Below, piece after piece: positions 47,931 through 59,600 of a stretch of 64,000 nucleotides of DNA; position 1 is the first letter of the stretch; each line of letters opens with the position of its first letter. The position numbers were made by a program, and so were the translations under genes. The notes beneath the pieces were generated by a model. That model saw only the letters and a program-made list of their open reading frames with translations. It had not been told where the DNA came from and ran no database searches. This stretch comes from Galbula dea (taxonomy: Eukaryota > Chordata > Aves > Piciformes > Galbulidae): contig VWZX01006832.1 of assembly GCA_013399015.1 (NCBI GenBank), positions 1 through 64,000 on the forward strand. The letters run 5' to 3'.

Positions 47931-50900
47931 CACTCAAGGCCTGCAGACAGCCAAAGACAAGAAAGCGTCAGGATGGACCTGCTGCAGTTCTACCAGTCCT
48001 CAACAGAAATAGGTCTCTGAAGCACATCCATGGTGTCACGGTGTTCATCTTCATCTCTAGGACACTCTAAGGTTTTTATTCTGGAACCTGCATTTGCAGT
48101 GCAGTTAGGAGATGATGGAATGATGCAGAAATACAGACTACCCTTCAAGAAGGCAGACTGAGCTACACTACAGCACCCTTTCTCTACCCTCTGGTTTGCA
48201 CTAGAAACCACAGCCACCATTTTATCTAAGACTTTTGGAGCTTTCCAACAGGAAACACCAGTTCTGCAGGCTCTTGGGCTTAGCTTTGGTAGGTGAAGTA
48301 GGAGTGACCTGCCATCAAGGCATGGGACATAAACCAAAGAAAAACAAGCTGAACTCCAGACTTTCCAGACTGACTCATAGTCTCCTATGTCACACAAAAT
48401 GCTGTCCTGCTCCAACTTGCCCACAGCAGGAAATGCAGAGTCCTGTATGCTCCCACTGCTGCTGAAGTCATACCTCATCCTGGATGGAGGAACAGCAGCA
48501 CAGCCTCGCTTACCTTCCGTGCAAACTCTGGCAGGATGAAAGCTGCCCGATGAATGTCAGAGTTGTAGTATTTCAGACTCCTCTCCTCTACCTGCTGCTG
48601 TGAGAGCTGCTGCACAGGCTCCCGGAAATTTGTGTTCTGCAACAGAATACAGAAGATGCCAGGTAGCATCTGGGCAATGAGCAGAAGGCCATGTGACAGG
48701 CACCCTGATTTGTGGCAGAGAACCAAGAGGACTCACAGGGATACAGATGACTTTCTGTTCTAGTATGAGGTCAAAGGCTCTGCACAGCTCTGGCCCCAAG
48801 GGCTGGAGTTTACACTCTGTGCTTCGTGTGCCTAGCCCTTATTCACAGGCGTCTGAGGTCAGACTGCATGTGAGCCACGTGCCAGATGAAGCTGTCAGAC
48901 TGCGCCTCAACATCTAAGAAGCAAAGCTTTTGCTCTTCAGAGCAGAAGTCACATCTGTGTTAAGTGAGATAAATCACATACAGCAGCAGGAGCGCTGCTG
49001 GCTCCTTCAGCCAGTGTGACAGTACCATTACAGGCTGTAATGCAGACCTTAGCAGTCTGACACAGAGTTACCAGCCCATATCCTAATGCTGACTCTCACT
49101 TGGAGGCCTCTGCACGAGCAGATTACTAGCCACAAGCTGATTCTTGTCAAGCAGACCCCCACTTTATAACAGCCAGCATTGAGAAGTCAGGCTCTGGAAA
49201 TCAGTAGTGGCTTCCTCCCTTTCAAGTTTGTTGTACTAGAGAGAAAACCACATCCTTCTCCTAGGCAACTGGTCAGTTCTGCACTTCATTCAACACTAAG
49301 CAAGCTGTATTGCAGCTCTGGCACAGCTAGGGCCCAGCACAAATCTAGAGGCACCAGAGCTGGGAGAGCTCTGTGCTGCAGCTCAGGCTCTGTAAGGGAC
49401 AGCCTGAGGCAACTGCATGTGCTTTCAGGGAGTAGAAAAGGGCACTTGAGGTGCCTGAGACTCACTGGGTTCTTGCTGCAGAGCATGAAGCCAATCTGCC
49501 CGCTGGGATACGTGGGGATGGTGCAATAAGCATATTCCACAACAGGGAACAGAGACTTGCAGAACTGACGCATCTCCTTAATGAGATCCAGGTGCAGCCA
49601 CTGGCACTCACCTATGGGGAGAAAGGAAGACAGGATGCAAGGTGTGAGCTGCCCCTCTTCTCTGTGCCAGCTTAACAGTGCTTCCAAGCCCAAACCTGCT
49701 CTACTCTGCACAGCTCAGGCGCTTTCAAAGGCAAGATAAGACCCTCACACCAGTTCCACTGCTTGCAGTCCAGCAGTTAACTAGTTGACGTATACAGATC
49801 AGAAATGCTCCTGTACCTGGGAGCCTGAGTGGATTTCACTCCCTGCATCATGTCTGCCCAAGAAGAAAGTTCCCTTTGTGTCTCACGCTTTGCTTGCAAA
49901 GATCTGGCATCAGCCTCTGCCCAGAGACAGCAGCCTCACCTTGGCAGCAAAGAATCCCATCTTCTCGCAGGGCTGTCTTCATCAGCTGGTAGTAAGACTC
50001 TTTGAATAAGCTTTCTGCAGGACCTGGGAGAAAAGTGGATAGAGAGAGATATGCCTGGAGAGAGACTAAGACAGTAAGCTTCTGAGAGTTTTCCAAATGC
50101 CCAGGCTGCACTGGAAAGAGAGACATTCCAAAGGGCTTTTTGGTGATCATCTGGAAACAAAAAGTTTTGACCCTGAGTGAACTCCAGCATGCATCTAGCA
50201 CCAGGATTTTTAGTTTTGCTCAATAGCAAGCCCAGGACCTGTACCAAAAACAGCCCTAGCAGCTGCCTCTTGCTTCAGTGAGCATTTTTTCAACTCAACT
50301 CCTGCTCCAAACTGCCTCTTAGAGATGCCTCTCTCTGTGTTGACTGTAGCAAGAGCGAAGATTACTCAGGCGCTCATCATTAGGTCCCTAAAATGAGGTG
50401 CTGTAACTATATTTGGTCCCTCTCAAACTCAGTTTTCTCCTTCAGAAATACAGCAGCTTCACTACAGCCATCTTTAAGCTAGGTAGCTACACCAACAGCA
50501 CGTGAGCTGCTGCCTCATTAGCGGGCACACGTGCAAAGCTGTCTCTGCCAGCATGGTGCCGTATCCCCCATGGGATTACTGGACTCAAGGATCAACTCTC
50601 TGCCAGAAGCAATAGCTGCTGGAGTTGAATTTTGAGGAGAGAAATGTGACAGCTGGCTTGAAGCCTTGCTAATACAATTTTCTGGTCTCCATTCTTCCCT
50701 TTCTCTACCGAAAGAACCAAGTCAGTGACAAGGCTCTTCACTTGAAAGGAGCCTGGGCAGGCTGGCATTACGTCCAAGAGATAGGCAGAAGAGAAAAGCA
50801 GTGTGGAAAGCAGCACCCTTTTATGGCCACAGTTCTTACCCATGGGGTCAGAGGAGTCCGTGATAATCACATCAAAGGCTTCTTGGTTTTGTTTCATGAA

Positions 50901-52652
50901 CTCAAACCCATCTCCCACGTGCAAGGTCAGCTTAGCACTGGAATAGCCCACTGCCATCCCTGGGAGGTACTTCTTAGACACCTGGATCACATCCTGCAAC
51001 ACAGAGAGCAAGAGGGTCAGTGGAGGCTACAAGGAGCTATTTCTCAGGCTACTGTGCAGCTGCAGCTAAAAGAACAGCATAATGAGTCACTTCCTTCCAT
51101 GCCTTCAGCACAAATCCGACTCCCTAGCTAGATCCTCAAGAGCTGTCAGCATCTTTAGCCAACAAACTAGGCTCAGCCCTTTCCTATGGCCTCAGGGTTC
51201 AGTGACACTCTTGGTCTGTCCTTGCCAAACTCAACAAGAACGTGGAGCTTCAAAAGCTCCCTGAGGAACTAGGAGAATATGATTACAGGTCTAACTGCTG
51301 TGTGCTCCTTTTCCCTGCAGACATCACTTGCAGAGGTGATCTCAGCTAAAGCTAAACCATGCCAGCAGGTTTTGGGATGCAAGGTGAGAAATATCCCCTC
51401 TCTGCTCTACAGTCTTTGTATCAATCCTTCCCATAATGTACAGTTTTCTCTCTAAAATAGTTACAGACAGCCACTACCCTAGGCCCAGCAACTGTATGAA
51501 CAATACCAGCTTCTCACAGCTGGCAAAGACAAAAAAATACCCTGGTGTCAGGCAGTGCTTGCTCAAAACCAGGCATGTATGCCTACTAAGCTTAGCAGCC
51601 AGAGGACACAGTCTCATCACTCTCACAGCAAAACTTTCTAAGAAAGGAAAACATTAGAACAGATTGGCCACGGACCAGCCTCTCTATCACAGAAACAAAT
51701 GCCCCCTACTTAATTCCTGCAGCCAGTCCCAAGAGACTGCTCAACAAAGCGACCATCCTCCTCTGTTCTGCACCGGGGGAAAGGGAAAAGCAGCACCTCC
51801 CCAGAGCCAGAGCTCTGCTTCTCCAGATCCCGTGCTTGGCCCCCACCGGCCTGGAAGGGCCTGTACCGTACGTGTGTGAAAGCAATCGCAGGGAGCAGTC
51901 AGCCAGCTGCCACGTAGATGACTCTCAAGGCAAAGAGGTGGCGCTGTCAGTGTCACGCCGGCAAAGCCGGCAGCAAATGCGCTCGCTGCTGACAAGGGAC
52001 AGCAGGTGAGGCAGCAGGTCCCGTGGATGCCGTGAAAGAGAGTGGGTGAAGGAGGGCTCTCTCGGTGAGACAAGCCCGTCCCTCCGGCCGCAGCCTCGGG
52101 GCACCTCCGCGCACCTGGGAGCCCAACGCACCTCATCGATTTCGCACTGCACCACGGACTCCACGCTCGGGTGTTTCACCACCTCCCGCAGCACTCCCCC
52201 GTCGCCGCCGCCGATGATCAGCACCTGGGAGAGGAGAGGGCACGACATCGGCCTTCAGCGGGGACAGCTTTCACAGCATGGCCTAAACAGTTCGGCTTGG
52301 AGCCCGGCGGCCCCCAAGCTCGTCCTGCCCCGGGGATGTGCTCCGAGGGCTCCCTGCCACTCTGTCAAGCATCGGTGCGCCAAAAACGGCAACCCACGGC
52401 AGGCTCCGGCCGCCGCAGCCCTGAGAGGCCGGTCGAGAGGACAGCGGGGGCCGGTCTGCGGGCCCAGGGGCCGGCTCGCAGGCCCCGGCTTGCGGAGGGA
52501 GACCCCATAGAGAGGCCCGGGGACGACTCACCTTGCGGGGGTTGGGGTGGCTGCAAAGGGGCAGGTTGGCGATCATTTCCTGGTAGGAGAACTCGTCCCG
52601 CTCCGTGCACTGGATCACCCCGTCGAGGACCAGGACGTTGCCGTAGGTGGTG
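47923..52652 (-). CDS. SRM: Spermidine synthase, exons 2-8 (exon 1 missing in gap)
   Basis: Cytosolic aminopropyltransferase that makes spermidine from putrescine and decarboxylated SAM. Minus-strand exons: 52532-52652, 52132-52224, 50840-50993, 49940-50023, 49466-49611, 48514-48636 and 47923-47940. All junctions are GT-AG and in phase, giving about 245 residues from TTYGNVLVLD to ALSDV. Landmarks: the substrate-pocket Gln/Tyr region (TERDEFSYQEM), the dcSAM-binding GGGDGG, the acidic CEIDE, and the catalytic-loop DSSDPMG. PTYPSGQIGFMLCSKNP and the C-terminal NSDIHRAAFILPEFARK follow. The last exon is only six codons and ends ALSDV-stop, one residue shorter than human ALNDVS. The first 55-60 residues are absent; they should lie between 52653 and the promoter, where there is a 13-N gap. 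EXOSC10 lies upstream in the same orientation. Confidence 0.95.
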
Positions 52653-52731
52653 CTGGACAGAGCGGGGAAGCGGGCTTGGAGCCGGGCAGCGCCCCGGGCC
52701 CGGGCCCGCGCTCTCCCGCCCCCTCCCAGCA

Positions 52732-52744
52732 NNNNNNNNNNNNN
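52732..52744. other. Assembly gap (13 N) likely hiding SRM exon 1
   Basis: The gap lies between the SRM promoter and exon 2, in DNA of extreme GC content. The readable flanks hold no start codon and none of the expected N-terminal SRM residues. The true gap is therefore probably larger than 13 bases. Confidence 0.8.
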
Positions 52745-52890
52745 CCCCGCCCGCCCGCGCGTCGCCGCCGCCGCGCCCCCATTGGCGAGTAGCCGTTCCA
52801 CCTCGGCTCTATTGGCCCGGGCCGGCCGTGACGCCAGCGCCAGCAAGGTAGGCCAACCGGAGCCCCGCGGCCACGTGGGGCGGGGCCGCC
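52745..52890 (-). promoter_or_regulatory. SRM: SRM CpG-island promoter: two CCAAT boxes, E-box, GC box
   Basis: Two inverted CCAAT boxes (ATTGG at 52781-52785 and 52811-52815) are spaced 30 bases apart, about three helix turns, as for paired NF-Y sites. Farther upstream (higher coordinates) are a canonical E-box CACGTG (52872-52877) and an abutting GC box GGGGCGGGGC (52877-52886). SRM is an established MYC target, and CACGTG is the MYC/MAX site. The CpG island runs from about 52.08 to 53.0 kb. Confidence 0.7.
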
Positions 52891-52949
52891 CCCGACCCGA
52901 CGGGGACAGGGCGCGTCTACGCCCCCAGGGGGGCGGTCTGCGGGGCCTC

Positions 52950-55900
52950 TGCCAACCCACCGGGAGATGGGCGCTGGGACCCGGGCGGGGATGGAAAGGA
53001 CCCTGCGCCCCGGCACCCCCCAGCCACAACGGCGGAGCCCTGGCGGAAGGACTGACCGCGGGAGAAAGTCACCGAGGTTCGAGCAGGAGTTCTCCTCCAA
53101 CCAGGTTATGCCCAGGTGTCCTGGAACAGCCACTGCAGGACAGAGAAGCAGTCTCAGGTGGTGGATGGGATCCTGGTGCCACAGCCTCATCCGCTTCACA
53201 GCTGTAACCAGGTGAATAAAGCACACGTGGATTTTCCATTACAGACGTTTTTATCCCCTGTGGCAGTAAGCCACAACTCAAAGTGAAAACAGAGAATGCC
53301 CAAAATTAAGCTCATCCTTGAAACATCCTCTTGCATAGAATTTTAAGTAGCACACTTAAAGATTTAACTACAGAAACTTTAATCTCTGCAGCCAAAGGGG
53401 CTTTTGGTATTCTTCAAGTTACAAAACTATCAGATGTGGTAGAACTGACAGGAATTGGCAGCCCTTGCAAATGCACTTACTGACAACTGCTATTTAACTG
53501 CCTCTTCTCAAAACATTCCAAACTGTCTTTTTCTCCAACATTCAGCAACTGCAAGCAGGTTTCACGAGCAGAAAGGGACTCTGTTCCACCATCACAATGC
53601 CACTGAGTCAGCACTGTTCACACCAAGATACATAAGGAGGAAAACCTCTCCTCTGTTCCTTCCATTCCCCTCTCCAGAAATACAGGAAAAGACTGAAAAC
53701 AAACAAACAAAACCCCAAACGCCCTCAGTCTTCGTACAATAAAGGCCTCAGGATAGGCCAGAGAGGGAAGGTTTTTACCTACCCTAATAGTCAGAAAAGT
53801 AAACTCTGTCATTGCCAAAACAGGTTGGCATGGAATGAAAAATCCTTGGCCAGAAAAGGAAATTGGAGAGTAAAGACAAGGCCTTTGGGAAAGGATCTAT
53901 TGTTCAGTGCAGTGACCAGTAGTCCAGGAAGCAGCTCTGCCACTGACTTTAACATGGCTTCAAGCAGTCTCATCAGCCCTATCCTTCAGTCCTCCCAAGC
54001 TGTTCAACTGTAATGTTGCTTACCTCTTTCACAGCAGTGTTACCAGCTCTGCCATCCATCCAGCCATCCATGCATCCATCTGATTTCTACCAATACTTCA
54101 GGATAACTCCCTGTGGGTATTCAAAGCCTGGACACTCTAGAAAGAGATATACTGAAACTCAGCTGCAGCCCAGAACCTCACTGGCTTTCCCCAGCCCAGT
54201 ACTGCATTCTGGGTTTTTATCTGAGGCTATTGCTTTCAGGCTGTAACTTTATGGTAAAAGCCCTAGTCTCTCATCCAAAAAGGATTCTACCTCTCTTTTT
54301 CCCTTCAAAATAAAATCTTTGCCTAAAAATATACAAACACTGCCAGGTAAACAGACTCATTTTGTTCATATTACCTTGTCTTGTATGAGCTGAGCTGGGC
54401 AGTTCAACGTGTAGCAAGGTCTGACACAGAAGTCAGTGTGGCCTTATCTCCTCCTCGGAACTGCTCGGGTCTAAGTCACAGCTACTCAATCTATTCTCTT
54501 TTTTGTGTTGGCTTTAGAAATGCCAAGAGGCTCCTCTCATACTCCACTGACATGCTGGTTCTGGAACTGAAGCAGCTCCAAGAAGCTGAGACAAGTTTAG
54601 CCTAAGTGTGTTTGAGGACAAGATAAACTTTCAAAATTAGAAACAAAGCAACATTGCAAGTGGAATTAGAAAAAGCCCAGTGAGAACACAATAAGTGTGA
54701 CAGCAATTAAGATGTTTTTCCTTTTGGAAAAAAAGGATTTTAATGGGTTTAAAAAACATTTCTGTACAAAAACTGCTCAATGACTGGTATTTGTCTTCCA
54801 ATGGTGACAATCCTTCTGACTATTGTTCCATTCAGCAGCAACTCCCACAGGTCCTGCAACAGAGCCTATCTCCTTGGCCAGTGGTGCCTGGAACCCCTGC
54901 AAAAGAGAGTTACAGAAAGACTTGAAATCTTGCTCAAAGTTCACTCAAAATGGAAAACCTCCAACAGGCTACAATGATTCTGCAGACAGAACCTTCCTCC
55001 CTCCAATCCTGCCCTTACACAGTGCTGCTCTTTTATGACTAAGTAATGCACAAGGATCAAGCCTGGCAAGCTACCCATGAAGTGTCTACCCAGAACAAGA
55101 GTGTTCATATTTGGCAGTACTGATATTTACCTTCCTCCCAAGCTAGGCAAATGTTCTCCCCACCTCCACCTACCTTTGTGGCCACAAAAAGCAACTCCCA
55201 CATCTATTAACACAAACTTCTACCTCAGCATATCAAACCTTCCCCCCAGAGCTGTCTCTGATTGCATTAACCCCAACGAGGCTTTTTTTCCCCCTTTCTT
55301 TTTCCCTTTCAACTGATGTCAAGCTCTGATGCAACCTCTTCCCATTAAACATGTGCTCAAGCTCCCACAGCAGCAGAGGACAATAGCTCTGCTTTGCACA
55401 TAGCCCCGGGGCAGAGGTGTGAGAACACTTCAGCAGAGCCATGAAAGCAGGCTGACAACACACCTATCAGCTTTCCCCACCAGGTAGGACATGCTTCGGT
55501 TTCCAGACTGTTGAAGTTTGTTTGCTCCAGCTCCAGCAAATTTCTGCACAGGAAAAAAAGCAACACATCACAGCCACAGTGAGGTCCCTCCAACCTCCAG
55601 GAACACAGCTCCTTTACACTCTCAGCTCCATGTTTTAAGACTTCTTTCTGGCCATATGCACTGAATGCACCTAAGTAAGTGCTGTTCTGCTGGCCTAACC
55701 TCGACACATGAGGCACAACGCCCCCCTGGTGACAAATCTTAACCATCTAGACAGGCTGACACAAATTCACCCATTGGTTTCCTTCTTCTTCTCCTGAAAC
55801 AAGTTTCCACTGACACAGAAAGGGATTGCACAGGAAGCTGTCTTCTACACCATCAGGCATAAACTTGTTCAGCTTCTAAAATACAAGTTTTAATGAATAT

Positions 55901-56640
55901 CTAAGATGCTCCCTGGTACCATTTGCCCTCCAGTTAAAAATGCAGGAAGGCAGGAGGGACAGGAAAGAGGCTGAAGTGCAAGAAATGAGTTTCAGAACCT
56001 AAAATTAATGTTCAAGTGCCCAATAAGCTCATGCATGGGCACCCTATGAAGTAATCTTCATGTCTGAACACTCACTGATGTCACACCAGCACCCAAACAC
56101 TCCATGCCTGAGGACTACCCAGGGTATACCTGAGGTAACCCAGGTCTGCAGGGGTCATCTGGGGTGGGAAGTGATGACACAACAAATGCCCTGTGCTTTT
56201 CACAGGTTTCCCCAAGTATGTGTTTGATGGATTGTCTTCTTTCTTCTCTTTAATCTCTCAAGCTCAATCAGCAATACAGTTAAGTAAAAATTCTCTGAGC
56301 TGAGACTTGGATGTGCCTTGAAGTTGCTACTGGGAATTGGTGGTGTTGTGCTGTGGTCCAAGTATCACACCTGTGATGTATGGAGGCGTAGGTGTGAACA
56401 ATGTATGAAGAGGTGGGAAAGAACAAGAGAGTTGGAGGGGCTCCAGGAAAGCTCTTCCTGAATGAGAAGCAGCTATAATATGAAGTATGAACTTGTGACT
56501 GGAAGCTGCACCTCAGCACCAAGTGCTCTTCGGGAACATTCTGCAGGTCCAGAAAAAGTTATCTGCCTTCCCCAGTGAGTGCCCAGCTGGGTCCATGCTA
56601 TCATAAACACTTCTCTTCCTTCTTTCATGACATGCCCCTA
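52950..56640. other. Region between the SRM promoter and the recognised EXOSC10 exons
   Basis: This should include the EXOSC10 last exon and 3'UTR, but no sequence matching the conserved vertebrate C-terminus (KSMSFP, GFRYNWP) was found. Minus-strand ATTAAA hexamers occur near 53379, 54739 and 55894. A candidate terminal exon lies at 55767-55793. Otherwise I see nothing. Confidence 0.45.
55767..55793 (-). other. Weak candidate for EXOSC10 terminal coding exon
   Basis: After an acceptor-like TTGTTTCAG the minus strand reads EKKKETNG then TGA. This is in phase with the preceding EXOSC10 exon, which ends in phase 0 with HTGK. The lysine-rich start recalls the human GKKCIAAKK, but the rest does not match. 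It could be chance. Confidence 0.2.
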
Positions 56641-56641
56641 C

Positions 56642-59600
56642 CTTGCCAGTGTGAGCTTGCTTGGCAGGATCAAATTGTGGTGACTGCTTCGATTTGCTGC
56701 TTCCTAAGGGAATACAGAATAAAACCCAGTACATTCCACACTACATTCCTGTCTCCCACATGCTAAAAACCAGAACAGTCTCTTAGGGGCAGGAGATGCT
56801 TTTGAATAGATAACTTGTTACAAAGGAGTCAAATCCCCTTTGTCTCCTAGTTCCTAGGACCCAATTAAACAGATGACTTTCCCTACAGAGAAATCTGCAA
56901 TCCCCTTGGCCAATGGGTTCAGGATTGGAAAAGAGATGCTAAACTCTACATTCCCCAAGTTATTTTCTTTTATTATTTCCCCACAATGAGGTCAGTAAAT
57001 TTTGTATTGCTTTGGCACCTGCATTCACACACACACACAGCCTTCTCTGGGCTCAGCTGGCAACGTTTCCCACAGCCTGCAGCACTCTAGCAAGAGATCC
57101 AGGTCTTACCTGCAAACACTTTGAAGTTGGACTTGCTGTAATCAAAGGGGGTAAACTGCTTCGGTGCTTCCTGCTCCTCGGGTTGCTGGCAGACTTTTGG
57201 CCGTTTCTTCTCTTGTTTTGGCAACTCTGTTTCCACTTCACTCACAACTCTCTCGCTCTTCTTACTAGCTTGCTCCTGCTGTGAAAGCAACCCATAGAAA
57301 CAGGACACGTTCAGGAGAGGAGAATAAAACACCTCTGCATGCAGATGAACTGCCCAGTGGACCCAGGATCCAGTGATAGCTATTGCCTGTGGCAGTAGGA
57401 GTGCAGACACAAAGAACTGTGTTCTTCCTTAGGCTTAAACTGCTTTTCTTTTCCCACACAGCAGGAACTTTTCAGATGAAAAGCCAAGTTGTCATTTCTC
57501 ACCTACTAAAGGCTGAGATCTGCTTTGGCCCCACAGGCAGATTTGAGGGAACCTAGGCAAGTGAGGAGCAGAGAGGTACAGCAGTGGAAAACATTCCCTC
57601 CTGAAGACAGGGAGGAACATGAAGATTTGCACAGCACAGTTGCTGGGGGCCTGCTGCTACACACAGGGCAGAACCACAGAGACTGCTATGGAGACAGTCA
57701 TTTAGGTATTTCAGAGTTATAGGGCTCAGGGGCTCATTCTGAACTGTGTTATGAAGGTCAATAGGGGCAAAGACTGGAAGCAGAGAACTCAGTGACTTAC
57801 CAGAGCTTGCTGACGAATGGACACAATATTTTCTGTTGCCTCTTGATATGCCTTCTGTGCCTGGTCACGAGCAGCTAGAGAGGCAAACAAGCACTACTGT
57901 AGAGCAGGGGCAAGTTAGCCAGGAGCTTAGAGAAAGCAAGCAAACCAGCTTGTAGCAAGTCTCAAACTAAACAGAGTACAATCTTAGTCAAACAGTCTAA
58001 TCCAGCAGGAAATCCATCATTTAAGTTTCCCTTATAACTGGGAAAAACCTATGTGCACTGGGAAAAGCATGCTAGGCAACACCTTGAGGAAGGGAGGGAG
58101 GGCTGTACCTGACTGCTGGGCTGCTTTCTTTTTAGTTTCATTCTTGGGCTCCTTTTGTACTTGTGTCCTACTCATCAACTTCCATCGATTGCTGATCTGC
58201 AATGATAAAAGCCCTACCTGAGATCCCTTGCTTTGAAGCCATATGGCAAGAGGGAGTTTATAAACTTGCTACCACATGTTGCTCTTCATTAAGAGTACAA
58301 AAGATCCAAGTTGGATTGTAAAAGAGATTAAGATCTGCTGCACCAGGTAAAATAAAACCAGGAGCTTTACAAGTTCCAAGCTACAAACAAGCCAAGAGAA
58401 CAAAGGCAAACAGACTTCAGGAGTAGTCTGTAGCTTTGACAGACAGGGAAAATCTATAGTGGAAGGTCTCCAACTCCTGGTTCTTCAGAGGATATGAATG
58501 CCACAGAAACACTGAACTACAGATTCAGAAACACATCAAGTTTCTCCAAACTCACATTCTTTTTCCAAGGAGGGAAAAAAAAACAACCAAAATGTCTATA
58601 TTGCTGAGGCTCCCAAAGGAAAATAAGTTACTTATTTATTTCTTTCCTTGTTTCTTTTGTACTACTTGGCAGGAAGTTTTAGTCTGAGTCTTACTTCATA
58701 GATTTTTGATGATGGGTCAAACTTTGCAGACTGTGAGACATAGGCAGGGTTAAGTTCTGAAGGCAGGTACTGTAGGAAGGAAAAACACACTTCACTTTAA
58801 ACACAGCATGTGACTTTAACACTACTTACATTGCTCCAAATCAAAAAGTTTGTGCTGAAGAAACTTTCTCCAGATAGAATGAAAGCAAAGATAGAGAAGT
58901 TACCACAGCTATGGCCAAGAGAAAGATTAAAGAAAAGCCAATAAAAAACCTCAAAACCCAATCCCCAACCACACAACAGAAGTTGTTTTGCTATCATTTC
59001 CTAATTTGCCACTCCAAACCTATAAAAAAGTATTCTATTGTTCTTCTGGTTCATTAGAAGAGTCAAATCAGCTTGCTAACTCTAGCCATAAAGTAGAGAT
59101 GAAAAGGTGATGCAAATTAAAAACCCCTCCAAGTTGATTCCCCAGGAAGAGTGAGAGGTCTGTTTACTATGGGGAAAGCCATAGCTAAGAGGCATTTCAG
59201 TGGGTTCTGAAAAGCAAGTCCACACGTGTGTGCTTTGCAAGGAGGACAGCCCCTTGAGCAGCAGCTGATACTGTATCAAGCTCTTTCTGATACGTCTGGA
59301 GAAACAAGTGGGAGCATCCTCAGCTCTAGGTGCTTTGTGAGTCCCACTACAAAGGTGAACTGGGAGCTTTTACCATTCTGAAGGGGTTCTCAAACGTCTC
59401 CATTATCCGCTGAACTTTCTGCTGGGCAGTGCTTAAAGTCTTCTCATGTCCTTCATCTTCATCATACTCCTAACAAAAAAACAGGAAAGAAGAAATATTA
59501 ACATGAATCAATTTTGGGTTTGGCTACTGTCATTTCCTGCATGTGCTTTCTCACTATCTGAAACTCCACTGACAGGAGGAATCCTCCTGAGAGATGTCAG

